Positions 7,184 through 13,952 of a DNA stretch of 13,952 bases are shown here, one piece after another. The stretch comes from DATEZO01 sp035255485. GTDB taxonomy: Bacteria; Pseudomonadota; Gammaproteobacteria; Burkholderiales; Burkholderiaceae_D. Position numbers and translations under genes: made by a program. Position 1 is the first letter of the stretch. Every line of letters begins with the position of its first letter. The DNA lies in the NCBI GenBank assembly GCA_035255485.1, contig DATEZO010000175.1, positions 1 through 13,952 on the forward strand, written 5' to 3'. The notes under the pieces were generated by a model. It did not search any database, was not told the DNA's origin, and saw only the letters and a program-made list of their open reading frames with translations.

Positions 7184-7335
7184 ACAACCCGGGATTCGGC
7201 AGCTGATCGCTTACTTAGGTCTGGAAAGCCGCATGAACATTGACTTTCTTTCGTTCGATGGTATTCACCGATTGTGTGAGAACACCATGGGGCAACGCAG
7301 GGAATCCGGACGGCATGCCATCCGCCTGCGTGGCA

Positions 7336-7357
7336 GTACAGGCTTGCGAGCCTGTAC
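7336..7357 (+). other. Perfect 9-bp hairpin in the archease-rtcB spacer
   Basis: GTACAGGCT and AGCCTGTAC form an unbroken 9-bp stem closed by the tetraloop TGCG. Below it, 7328-7333 can pair with 7358-7363 at five of six positions (one G-U) across a CA bulge. TGCCA (7316-7320) can pair alternatively with TGGCA (7331-7335). No T-run follows, so it is not a classical terminator. It lies in a 224-bp spacer (7184-7407) in an otherwise tightly packed gene run, 50 bases before the rtcB start. No known RNA family was recognised; the rest of the spacer holds no gene I can support. Confidence 0.65.
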
Positions 7358-7407
7358 CCGCACTGCAAGTGTGCAATCGCACCTGTCTAACTGCCGGACC
7401 TAGGATA

Positions 7408-8838
7408 ATGGATCTCTCAAAACTCATTCGCCAGTCGAATACAATGTGGGAAGTGCCGCCGCATGGGGCAATGCATGTTCCTGCGTTCATTTTCGCCAGC
7501 GAGCCGCTGATGCGGGCGATGGATGACAAGGTGCTGGAACAGACATGCAATGTTGCGATGCTGCCCGGCATCGTCCGGGCGGCGTATGCGATGCCCGACG
7601 CGCATTGGGGCTATGGCTTTCCGATCGGCGGCGTGGCGGCATTCGATCCCGATCATGGCGGCGTGGTGTCCGCGGGCGGTGTCGGGTTCGATATTTCCTG
7701 CGGCGTGCGCCTGCTCAAGACGGGCTTGAAGACAGCCGACCTGGCAGACAAAAAGCAGGCGCTGGCCGAGGCGCTGTTCCATGCGATTCCGGCCGGCGTC
7801 GGCAGCCATGGCGCACTACGGCTGTCTACGTCCGAGATGGACCGGATGCTGCTGGATGGAGCGCAATGGGCGGTGGCGCGCGGTTACGGCACGACCGAGG
7901 ATTTAAGCGTGACGGAAGAATCCGGGCGCATGGAAGGCGCCGATCCCGATCTGGTGTCCGATGCCGCAAAACGGCGCCAGCGCGATGAAATGGGAACGTT
8001 GGGTTCCGGCAATCATTATCTGGAAGTGCAGCGGGTTGGCGCCATCCTCGACGCCGATATTGCCGAGGGCTTCGGCCTGCATGCCGGGGATATTGTCGTC
8101 AGCATCCATTGCGGTTCACGTGGATTGGGCCACCAGATCGGCACCGAATTCCTGCGCGAAATGGCCTGGTCCGCGAAGCAGCACAATATTCCCTTGCCTG
8201 AGCGTGAACTTGCCTGTGCACCCATCCATTCCGAGCTCGGCCAACGTTACCTGGGTGCGATGCGCGCGGCGATCAATTGTGCCTTGGCCAACCGTCAGAT
8301 ACTGACGCAGGCGACGCGGGACGTCTTCGCTCGCTTCTTTCCATCGGCTCGCCTTTCACTTCTGTATGACGTATCTCATAACACGTGCAAGGCCGAAGAG
8401 CACGAGATTGACGGCCAGGTAAAAACGCTGTTCGTCCATCGCAAGGGTGCCACGCGTGCGTTCGGTCCAGGCCATTCCTCGATTCCGGAGTTGCTGCGTC
8501 CATATGGACAACCGGTACTGATTGGCGGCAGCATGGGAACCGCTTCCTATGTGCTGGTCGGTACACGGCAAGCGATGGCACTCTCGTTTGGTTCGGCATG
8601 CCATGGGGCCGGCCGCAGCATGAGCCGCCATGAGGCGCTCAAACGTTACGGCGGCAAGCATGTCGCGCAAGAACTGGAAAATCGCGGCATCCTGGTGCGC
8701 AGCCCGTCAATGCGCGGCGTAGCCGAAGAAGCGCCCGATGCGTACAAGGATGTGAATGAAGTGGTGGACGCCGCCGACGAGGCTGGGCTGGCGCGCAAGG
8801 TCGCGCGTCTCGAACCGGAAATCTGCATTAAAGGATAA
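7408..8838 (+). CDS. rtcB: RNA-splicing ligase RtcB (tRNA ligase / RNA repair)
   Basis: The 476-residue enzyme joins RNA 3'-phosphate or 2',3'-cyclic phosphate ends to 5'-OH ends, using GTP and Mn2+. All active-site residues are present: D95 and C98 in GFDISCG, H203 in SGNHYLEVQ, H234 in SIHCGSRGLGHQ, H324 in DVSHNTCK, and the guanylylated H399 in GSACHGAGR. The first four share numbering with Pyrococcus RtcB. PDAHWGYGFPIGGVAAFD (63-80) is also typical. No intein is present. The ATG at 7408 (MDLSKLIRQS) fits the family and follows TAGGAT; the frame is open further upstream, but that extension is not family-like. No rtcR regulator gene or sigma-54 promoter was seen nearby. usp follows after 2 bp. 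Confidence 0.97.
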   Translation: MDLSKLIRQSNTMWEVPPHGAMHVPAFIFASEPLMRAMDDKVLEQTCNVAMLPGIVRAAYAMPDAHWGYGFPIGGVAAFDPDHGGVVSAGGVGFDISCGVRLLKTGLKTADLADKKQALAEALFHAIPAGVGSHGALRLSTSEMDRMLLDGAQWAVARGYGTTEDLSVTEESGRMEGADPDLVSDAAKRRQRDEMGTLGSGNHYLEVQRVGAILDADIAEGFGLHAGDIVVSIHCGSRGLGHQIGTEFLREMAWSAKQHNIPLPERELACAPIHSELGQRYLGAMRAAINCALANRQILTQATRDVFARFFPSARLSLLYDVSHNTCKAEEHEIDGQVKTLFVHRKGATRAFGPGHSSIPELLRPYGQPVLIGGSMGTASYVLVGTRQAMALSFGSACHGAGRSMSRHEALKRYGGKHVAQELENRGILVRSPSMRGVAEEAPDAYKDVNEVVDAADEAGLARKVARLEPEICIKG

Positions 8839-8840
8839 CC

Positions 8841-9299
8841 ATGTACAAGAACATCCTGTTACCGACCGATGGTTCGGCACTTTCGCAAAAGGCGGTGAGA
8901 AGCGGTGTCCTGTTCGCCAGGAATACCGGTGCCACCATTACCGGCATTCATGTGATTCCGCAGCCACATCAGGATCGGCTGGAAGCATGGATGCATCATG
9001 ATGAACATTATGCCGAACGACGACAGGCACTGTTCGAAAAATTCGCAGATGAGTATCTGGAATTCATCGCCAATAGCGCACTGGCGGAAGGCATTCCCTG
9101 TACCTGCAAATTGGTGAAAGCGGATGAGCCCTATCTGGCGATCGTGAAAACGGCTGAACAAGAGCATTGCGATTTGATTTTCATGGCGTCGCATGGCTGG
9201 AAAGGGGAGACGGCGCAACTATTGGGAAGCGAGACGCTCAAGGTGCTTATCCATAGCAAGATTCCGGTGCTGGTTCACAAGCCTGCTGCAAATGACTAA
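8841..9299 (+). CDS. Universal stress protein, UspA family
   Basis: The 152-residue product is one Usp domain. It begins MYKNILLPTDGS (1-12) and contains the nucleotide-binding loop ASHG-x9-GS (116-130), so the first glycine of the classical G-x2-G-x9-GS/T motif is alanine, a common variant. It ends with the strand IPVLVHKP (141-148). ATP-binding Usps accumulate in growth arrest, low oxygen and other stresses. The start is 2 bp after the rtcB stop, with AAAGGA upstream inside the rtcB end, so translational coupling is likely. The middle insert rich in Met, His and acidic residues (47-62) is usual for this betaproteobacterial subgroup. Confidence 0.93.
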   Translation: MYKNILLPTDGSALSQKAVRSGVLFARNTGATITGIHVIPQPHQDRLEAWMHHDEHYAERRQALFEKFADEYLEFIANSALAEGIPCTCKLVKADEPYLAIVKTAEQEHCDLIFMASHGWKGETAQLLGSETLKVLIHSKIPVLVHKPAAND

Positions 9300-9317
9300 G
9301 TGCTGCCGAGGCAACCA

Positions 9318-11246
9318 GTGAATTCAGGTCCAGACAATTCGCAAAAAACACAAATTCGGATCTGGTATTGGCTGGCGATACCGCTTGTTTTCATATTGGT
9401 GCAAGCGCTCATCGAAGCGAAAAACACCGAACAGCTTGCATACAGTGACTTCAAGCATTTGTTAAAGGCCGGTAAAGTCGAGGAGTTGACGCTCAGCGAG
9501 GATGCAATCAAAGGAACGTTCCATACTGCCGGGGTTGAAAATATTCTGCCGAAACAAACGACCGATGCGTTAAAGCGCACTGGTGAAGCGCAGCGCGCAT
9601 TCTTCACCGTCAGGGTCAATGATCCAGCACTGATCCAGGACCTGGAAACAGCCGGCGTGCACTATGCCGGGCAGGCAAAAAGCGAATGGCTTTCGGTGCT
9701 TTTGTCGTGGGTATTTCCGATTATTCTGTTTTTCTGGCTGTGGAGTTATCTTGCAAAGAAAACAGGAATGTCATCCGGGTTTGCGTTCGACATTGGAAAA
9801 AGCAAGGCGCGCGTCTACATGAAAAGCTCTACCGGTGTGACGTTCGACGACGTGGCCGGCATCGATGAAGCAAAAGACGAGTTGATGGAGATCGTCGAAT
9901 TTCTGAAAGAGCCGCAACGCTATCGCCGTCTCGGCGGGAAAATCCCGAAGGGCGTGCTGATTGTCGGTGCGCCGGGAACCGGCAAGACGCTGCTGGCCAA
10001 GGCGGTCGCCGGTGAAGCGGGGGTGCCGTTCTTTTCCATCAGCGGATCGGAGTTCGTGGAAATGTTCGTTGGTGTCGGCGCCGCGCGGGTGCGCGATTTG
10101 TTTGCGCAGGCGGAACAGAAAGCGCCCTGCATCATTTTCATCGACGAGCTTGATGCGCTTGGAAAGGCACGTGGCGTGGGCAATATCGTAGGCGGCCACA
10201 GCGAGCAGGAACAGACCTTGAATCAGTTGCTGGTCGAAATGGATGGCTTCGATACCAACAAGGGGGTGATCATTCTGGCCGCGACCAACCGTCCGGAAAT
10301 TCTCGATCCGGCCTTGCTGCGGCCCGGCCGGTTCGACCGGCATATCGCACTTGACCGTCCCGATCTGAAAGGCCGGGAAAAAATACTTGCGGTGCATGTG
10401 AAACATGTGACGCTTGCGCCGGAGGTGGATCTCGCCATGATTGCTGCGCGCACCGCCGGGTTCGCCGGTGCCGACCTGGCCAATCTTGTCAACGAGGCTG
10501 CGCTGCTGGCCGCACGGCTCGGTAAGGACAAGGTGGAGATGGCCGATTTCGACGAGGCTATCGACCGCATCGTGGCGGGCCTTGAAAAAAAGACGCGCGT
10601 GATGAACCCGCAGGAAAAGGAAACGGTGGCGTATCACGAAGCCGGGCACGCGCTGGTTGCGGAATTTCGCCGTCATGCGGACCGGGTAGCCAAGATTTCG
10701 ATCATTCCCCGTGGTATCGCCGCGTTGGGATATACCCAGCAACTTCCCACCGAAGATCGCTATCTTTTGAAAAGAACAGAGTTGCTTGATCGCCTGGATG
10801 TATTTTTAGGCGGGCGGGTTGCCGAGGAATTGGCCTTTGGCGATGTCTCCACCGGTGCGCAAAATGATCTGCAAATGGCCACTGACATGGCGCGGCACAT
10901 GATTACCCAATATGGCATGAGCCAGCGGCTGGGACTTGTGACGTTTGAAGAGGTGCGTACGCCATTCCTCAACCCGGTGCTGGCGCAGGAGCAAAAGCCG
11001 TATAGCGAGCGCACGGCGGAAGCAATTGATGCGGAAGTTTCAGCACTGCTCGATGATGCGCATGCGCGCGTCAGGGATACCTTGAATGCCAAACGGGCAT
11101 TGCTGGATCTGGTGGCGAAGACGCTGCTGGAAAAGGAGACAGTTGGCCGCGCGGCGCTGGATGCGCTGATCAAGGCGCACGATGCAGATCCGATGCAGCA
11201 GGAGAATAGCCAGCCAGCGGCTAATGTGCATTTGCCAGGATTCTGA
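9318..11246 (+). CDS. ftsH: ATP-dependent zinc metalloprotease FtsH (probable accessory paralog)
   Basis: The 642-residue protein is an inner-membrane AAA+ protease. It has a first membrane helix at about 16-32, a periplasmic domain (35-122), and a second helix at about 126-146. The AAA module carries Walker A GAPGTGKT (217-224), the pore motif MFVGVG (249-254), Walker B IIFIDELDAL (272-281) and the second region of homology NRPEILDPALLRPGRFDR. The protease domain has the zinc motif HEAGH (440-444) and third ligand D517 in GAQNDL. I chose the GTG at 9318 because GAGG lies 6 bases before it; a GTG at 9300, abutting the usp stop, lacks this. Placement in a stress gene run, rather than beside rlmE/folP, suggests a second FtsH copy (inference). 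Confidence 0.93.
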   Translation: MNSGPDNSQKTQIRIWYWLAIPLVFILVQALIEAKNTEQLAYSDFKHLLKAGKVEELTLSEDAIKGTFHTAGVENILPKQTTDALKRTGEAQRAFFTVRVNDPALIQDLETAGVHYAGQAKSEWLSVLLSWVFPIILFFWLWSYLAKKTGMSSGFAFDIGKSKARVYMKSSTGVTFDDVAGIDEAKDELMEIVEFLKEPQRYRRLGGKIPKGVLIVGAPGTGKTLLAKAVAGEAGVPFFSISGSEFVEMFVGVGAARVRDLFAQAEQKAPCIIFIDELDALGKARGVGNIVGGHSEQEQTLNQLLVEMDGFDTNKGVIILAATNRPEILDPALLRPGRFDRHIALDRPDLKGREKILAVHVKHVTLAPEVDLAMIAARTAGFAGADLANLVNEAALLAARLGKDKVEMADFDEAIDRIVAGLEKKTRVMNPQEKETVAYHEAGHALVAEFRRHADRVAKISIIPRGIAALGYTQQLPTEDRYLLKRTELLDRLDVFLGGRVAEELAFGDVSTGAQNDLQMATDMARHMITQYGMSQRLGLVTFEEVRTPFLNPVLAQEQKPYSERTAEAIDAEVSALLDDAHARVRDTLNAKRALLDLVAKTLLEKETVGRAALDALIKAHDADPMQQENSQPAANVHLPGF

Positions 11247-11319
11247 TCGAATTTGCCGGCAACTGTTCCAGTGTAGAGACGGCGACGTATCAGATGCGGG
11301 ATATATCAGGAGAATCATC

Positions 11320-11769
11320 ATGCCAATTAGCGAATGCTGCAACACTGTGATTGTCTGCTGTGAGGCCGATACCCATATTCCAGACGTGGCTGCATTGATG
11401 CGCAAGCATCATGTCGGGGATGTCATCGTGGTGGAAGATGCGGACATGAAGCGCGTGCCGATCGGCATCGTGACCGATCGCGATATCGTGATCGAGACCG
11501 TGGCACTGGATGTGGATGCGGATGCATTCACGGCGGGCGATCTGATGAGTGCGCCCGTTGCGACGGTGTGCGAGAGTGCGGGGTTTGTCGAAACTCTGCG
11601 CCTGATGCGTAATCACAAGGTGCGCAGGATGCCGGTTGTCACGGCTGGCGGCACCTTGTTCGGTGTTGTCACCGCCGATGATATTGTCAAGCTGCTGGCG
11701 ATGGAATTGTCGATGATGACGGATACCATGACCGAACAGCAGGTAAGGGAAGAACGTTTGCGAAAATAG
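11320..11769 (+). CDS. CBS-domain-pair protein
   Basis: The 149-residue product is a stand-alone CBS pair (Bateman module) with domains at about 5-62 and 75-130. Each carries the adenosyl-ligand motif G-x-x-T-x-x-D: GIVTDRD (49-55) and GVVTADD (115-121). Such proteins bind AMP, ATP or similar ligands and may act as energy sensors, though partners are unknown here. ATG 11320 has AGGAGA seven bases upstream. It lies 73 bp after ftsH on the same strand. A paralog on the minus strand at 13004 shares the TDRDIV segment and the LMR...(V/I)RR(M/I)PV pattern. An unusual cysteine cluster (C6, C7, C13, C14) sits at the N-terminus. Confidence 0.9.
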   Translation: MPISECCNTVIVCCEADTHIPDVAALMRKHHVGDVIVVEDADMKRVPIGIVTDRDIVIETVALDVDADAFTAGDLMSAPVATVCESAGFVETLRLMRNHKVRRMPVVTAGGTLFGVVTADDIVKLLAMELSMMTDTMTEQQVREERLRK

Positions 11770-11847
11770 CGGCTACCATGCTGCCATCCGAACGGATTAA
11801 GTAATTCGTGAAGCGCCTGCCGTTTTACCGAAAGCGAGGTAAGGGTA

Positions 11848-12366
11848 ATGGAGACTCTCGTTATTTATTATTCATTTACCGGGAATAATGAGGCATTGGC
11901 AAAGGAACTGCAAAGACGGCTGGGCTGCGACAGCCTGAGAGTAAACGAAGTCAACAAGCGCACGGGTCTTACCATTCTCCTGGATTTGGTTTTCAAGAGA
12001 AAACCGAAGATCCGGAGACTGGAATGCGATCTCAAACAGTATGACAGGCTGGTGCTTGTTACGCCGATATGGGCAGGCAGGATTGCGATGCCGCTAGCTT
12101 CCTTCATTGCATTGGAAAAAAATAATTTCAGGGACTTCGCATTGATAAGCCTGTGCACCGGGCCGGAGGGGCAGCTTGAAAAAATCACGGACGAATTGTG
12201 CCAACTGGCCGGGAAAAAGCCGAAAGTGGTAGCGCAGCTCAAGGTGAATGACCTGTTGCCGCCGGAAAGAAAAAACAAGATCAGGTATGCGACAAACTAC
12301 CGGATAAAGAAGGATGACTTTTATACCTATGGAAGGGAAATCAGCCAATTTGTGCAAGCGCTATAG
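11848..12366 (+). CDS. Flavodoxin-family protein
   Basis: The 172-residue product has a flavodoxin-like fold start: strand TLVIYYS (3-9) and the FMN-phosphate loop SFTGNN (9-14), then a helix ALAKEL. The second conserved loop is TPIWAGRIAMPL (72-83), and a third strand FALISLCTG (97-105) follows. It resembles short flavodoxin/NAD(P)H-quinone-reductase-type proteins rather than classical electron-transfer flavodoxins. The start has GAGGTAAGGG just upstream. It follows the CBS gene by 78 bp, with no strong terminator between. The gene is visibly A-richer than its neighbours (52 G+C in the 120 bases 12241-12360), which may mark a different origin. It is probably the last gene of the run. Confidence 0.85.
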   Translation: METLVIYYSFTGNNEALAKELQRRLGCDSLRVNEVNKRTGLTILLDLVFKRKPKIRRLECDLKQYDRLVLVTPIWAGRIAMPLASFIALEKNNFRDFALISLCTGPEGQLEKITDELCQLAGKKPKVVAQLKVNDLLPPERKNKIRYATNYRIKKDDFYTYGREISQFVQAL

Positions 12367-12579
12367 CGTGGTTCCATTCCTGCATGCCAATGCAACATAT
12401 GCGACACGCAGCCGAGGGAGTCCGGCGGAATTATCGCGGACGGGCCACGAAGGATGAGAGGCTATCGCAACCAGCCGGAGAATAAATCGCACTCTGCATA
12501 TCCGGATTTATCGAATTCCTGGGCGCGGCGCCATTGGCATCATTGGGAAAGATCGACAGGAAGACGTTGCGTCGGCAAA

Positions 12580-12900
12580 TCAATCGGTAACGAAGTGGCA
12601 AATGTAGTGTACCGGTTCCAGCGCTTCAATGTCAAAGCGGGAAGTGCCCGGCACGTGGAAACGCTGGCCGCCTTCGTAGCTCTTCCAATCACCATCCTCG
12701 CCTATGCGCGCCCGGCATTTCCCGGCAACGATTTCAATGATTTCCGGCGATTCCGTGTCGAATGTGACCGACGATGGAAGAATGACGCCGATGGTTTTCC
12801 TGGTGTGGTCCGGGAAAGCCAGGTTGTATGAGATGCATTTTCCATCAAAATGGATATTGGCCTTCTTGGCGATGGATACATGATCGAAATGCGTGCTCAT
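12580..12900 (-). CDS. ppnP: Pyrimidine/purine nucleoside phosphorylase PpnP (YaiE/DUF1255)
   Basis: This 106-residue single-domain cupin protein matches the PpnP family in length and motifs: TIGVILPSSVTFDTESPEIIEIVAG (36-60) and DWKSYEGGQRFHVPGTSRFDI (71-91) in order, then EPVHYICHF. Family members phosphorolyse a broad set of nucleosides to base and ribose-1-phosphate, feeding salvage. The ATG at 12900 has AAAGGAAC upstream. It lies 103 bp downstream of the second CBS gene on the same strand, so both may be read from one promoter near 13500. The 213-bp gap to the flavodoxin stop (12367-12579) holds no gene I can support, only an ATAAATC/GATTTAT inverted pair (12482-12488, 12505-12511). Confidence 0.92.
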   Translation of the reverse strand: MSTHFDHVSIAKKANIHFDGKCISYNLAFPDHTRKTIGVILPSSVTFDTESPEIIEIVAGKCRARIGEDGDWKSYEGGQRFHVPGTSRFDIEALEPVHYICHFVTD

Positions 12901-12919
12901 CAGGGTTCCTTTTCAGGAT

Positions 12920-12962
12920 TACACAGGGAGAAGGCATGCGAAAGCTCACCGTTGCCTGTGTA
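12920..12962 (-). other. Inverted repeat in the CBS-ppnP spacer
   Basis: Perfect 8-bp arms TACACAGG (12920-12927) and CCTGTGTA (12955-12962) enclose 27 bases in the 103-bp spacer between the CBS and ppnP genes on the minus strand. No T-run follows on the minus strand, so it may be an mRNA processing or attenuation hairpin rather than a terminator, or a protein-binding palindrome. Confidence 0.4.
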
Positions 12963-13003
12963 GCCGACTTTTCTTTAACCGGTTGTCCAGTGTGATCTCA
13001 TGG

Positions 13004-13465
13004 TCATCCACGCACATGTACTTCCTGCGTGCGTTCATTTTCGATGATGTGCACGAGGCTTTGCATGTTCTCGGCAATGATTCCGAGCAAATCGTCCAGC
13101 GTGATGATCCCGACCAATATGTCTTGCGCATTCGTTACAGGAATGCGCCGGATCCCGTGGCGGCGCATCAGGTCTAACGCGCCGTTCATCGAATCCTCGG
13201 TGCGGCAGGTTACCAGATTGCTCCTCATGACATCCGCGACGCGCATGGTCTGTGCGTTGAAGTCGCACGCAACCACGGCAACGACTATATCGCGATCGGT
13301 CAACATGCCGACGATAACCCGGCCCTTGTCGGTCTCTTCGATGACCACGAGACTGCCGACATGCTGTTCAAGCATGAGGCGCGCAGCTTCGCTTATGCTC
13401 ATGCTTTTATAAGCGAAGACCGTCGTGCGATTGCAGATCTCGCCGACATTCATCTTGTCTTCCAT
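13004..13465 (-). CDS. CBS-domain-pair protein (second copy)
   Basis: The 153-residue product is a stand-alone CBS pair with domains at about 9-65 and 77-132. Ligand motifs of the G-x-x-T-x-x-D type are GMLTDRD (53-59) and GIITLDD (119-125). A charged tail (IENERTQEVHVRG) follows. It is a paralog of the CBS gene at 11320. I chose the ATG at 13465 because AGAGG lies six bases upstream; an in-frame ATG at 13480 would add five residues but has no such site. The upstream region carries a near-consensus FNR/Anr box centred about 69 bp before the start, so induction at low oxygen is plausible. ppnP follows on the same strand. Confidence 0.9.
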   Translation of the reverse strand: MEDKMNVGEICNRTTVFAYKSMSISEAARLMLEQHVGSLVVIEETDKGRVIVGMLTDRDIVVAVVACDFNAQTMRVADVMRSNLVTCRTEDSMNGALDLMRRHGIRRIPVTNAQDILVGIITLDDLLGIIAENMQSLVHIIENERTQEVHVRG

Positions 13466-13527
13466 GTCTGCCTCTGGCATTGGATAACGCTATTTGATCC
13501 AGTGTGTGCCGGACATGTTGTGAGTGA

Positions 13528-13541
13528 TTGAGAAAAATCAA
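13528..13541. promoter_or_regulatory. FNR/Anr-type box upstream of the CBS-ppnP genes
   Basis: TTGAGAAAAATCAA matches TTGAT-N4-ATCAA at 9 of 10 defined positions, and flanking A/T extends the palindrome (ATTGA...TCAAT). It is intergenic, between the end of the DHH gene and the minus-strand CBS gene. A TCAAAT or TTATCC hexamer downstream could be the -10 element, but spacing does not fix the promoter class. Confidence 0.6.
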
Positions 13542-13641
13542 TGCAGAGGCAGGTATTCAAAAGTGCCGCGTCTCGTTTTCAAGGGGGCTCGGGGCGACAT
13601 GTGCCTCGTGAAACGACACAGGTTCTGGATGAATAAAGCGT

Positions 13642-13952
13642 TTACGTATTGCGCAAACCCATCTGGAAAGCCTGCTTGAAGGCATTGATGAATGCCGGCA
13701 GCTTGTCGTGCGGAAGATGATTGATGCCGGCCGCAGCAGCTCGCCCGCCGCCGCCCGGAAACAAGCGGCAAAGCCGATCCGCGCCGTGCATGGTAGCGAG
13801 CGGCGAACGGACACTGACCGTATATCCGCCTTGCCTGTTCGGCGTGAGAATGGCATGTGCCTGATCCGGAGCACGAGTGGCAAGATCATTGCCGTATGTT
13901 CCGCGCACCCGACGGCTCCATGCCGCATCGGGAAACACCATGATTTTCCCGT
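13642..13952 (-). CDS. DHH-family phosphoesterase, C-terminal part (cut by window end)
   Basis: Only the last 103 or so codons are in the window; the frame is still open at the right edge. The visible part is a DHHA1 substrate-binding domain: a GGYTVSVRSPL strand, then the Gly-rich RLFPGGGGRAAAAGI motif, followed by a helix with LPAFINAFKQAF near the end. DHH/DHHA1 proteins include RecJ-like exonucleases, oligoribonucleases and cyclic-dinucleotide phosphodiesterases; which of these applies cannot be told without the DHH half. An ATG at 13939-13941 is preceded by GGGAAAATC, but the residues before it continue the fold, so I regard it as internal. Confidence 0.8.
   Translation of the reverse strand, partial: GKIMVFPDAAWSRRVRGTYGNDLATRAPDQAHAILTPNRQGGYTVSVRSPLATMHGADRLCRLFPGGGGRAAAAGINHLPHDKLPAFINAFKQAFQMGLRNT

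Noticed and set aside
7331..7348. Possible sigma-54 (-24/-12) promoter before rtcB (TGGCA...TTGC)
   Set aside because: The GG to GC spacing is 12 bases instead of 10, and the bases are part of the hairpin; no rtcR gene is nearby.
7233..7403. 56-codon ORF in the archease-rtcB spacer (ATG after GGAAAG)
   Set aside because: The translation has no recognisable family, is Arg/Cys-rich towards its end, and covers the perfect hairpin; RNA structure explains the region better.
7240..7407. N-terminal extension of rtcB to an upstream start
   Set aside because: The extra 56 residues do not resemble any RtcB N-terminus, while MDLSKLIRQS at 7408 does.
9771..10742. 323-codon minus-strand open frame opposite ftsH
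   Set aside because: ftsH on the plus strand has every motif intact; the antisense translation shows no domain and no ribosome binding site.

Overview
The window reads as chromosomal DNA of a betaproteobacterium, most likely Burkholderiales and perhaps Oxalobacteraceae. This rests on the flavour of the proteins (a Dcd of the 188-residue type, a DHHA1 phosphoesterase tail, a DUF3309 protein, a glycine-zipper lipoprotein, a UspA with an ASHG...GS loop), the moderately high GC, and GTCATTCCC-type palindromic intergenic repeats. The taxonomic call is inference. No phage, IS transposase, CRISPR array, rRNA or tRNA was seen.

Layout. 1-3690 is a loosely packed housekeeping and envelope region: a small HMA-like protein with a Cys-rich tail (minus), a composite palindromic repeat, an SPFH/prohibitin-like membrane protein (minus), a 123-bp inverted-repeat element, dcd (plus), a 52-residue DUF3309 membrane protein (minus), a glycine-zipper lipoprotein (minus), and about 600 bp of gene-free DNA with a REP-like repeat and a terminator-like hairpin. 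3691-5156 holds a Yip1-type membrane protein and pncA (both minus). From 5368 a dense plus-strand run begins: pncB, archease, rtcB, a universal stress protein, an ftsH paralog, a CBS-pair protein and a flavodoxin-like protein, with gaps from an 11-bp overlap to 224 bp. 12580-13465 holds ppnP and a second CBS-pair protein (minus). The window ends inside a DHH-family phosphoesterase gene (minus).

How the genes may work together. pncA and pncB are divergent and make consecutive steps of NAD salvage (nicotinamide to nicotinate to NaMN). The pncB transcript apparently continues into RNA repair (archease plus RtcB ligase), stress protection (UspA), membrane proteolysis (FtsH), adenine-nucleotide sensing (CBS) and a flavodoxin. 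An FNR/Anr-like box (9 of 10 consensus positions) lies upstream of the second CBS gene, and a weaker one (8 of 10) lies in the pncA-pncB intergenic region. The working hypothesis is a low-oxygen or energy-stress regulon that couples NAD and nucleoside salvage with RNA repair and protein quality control. The main novelty candidates are that coupling, and a 224-nt structured spacer with a perfect 9-bp hairpin directly before rtcB.
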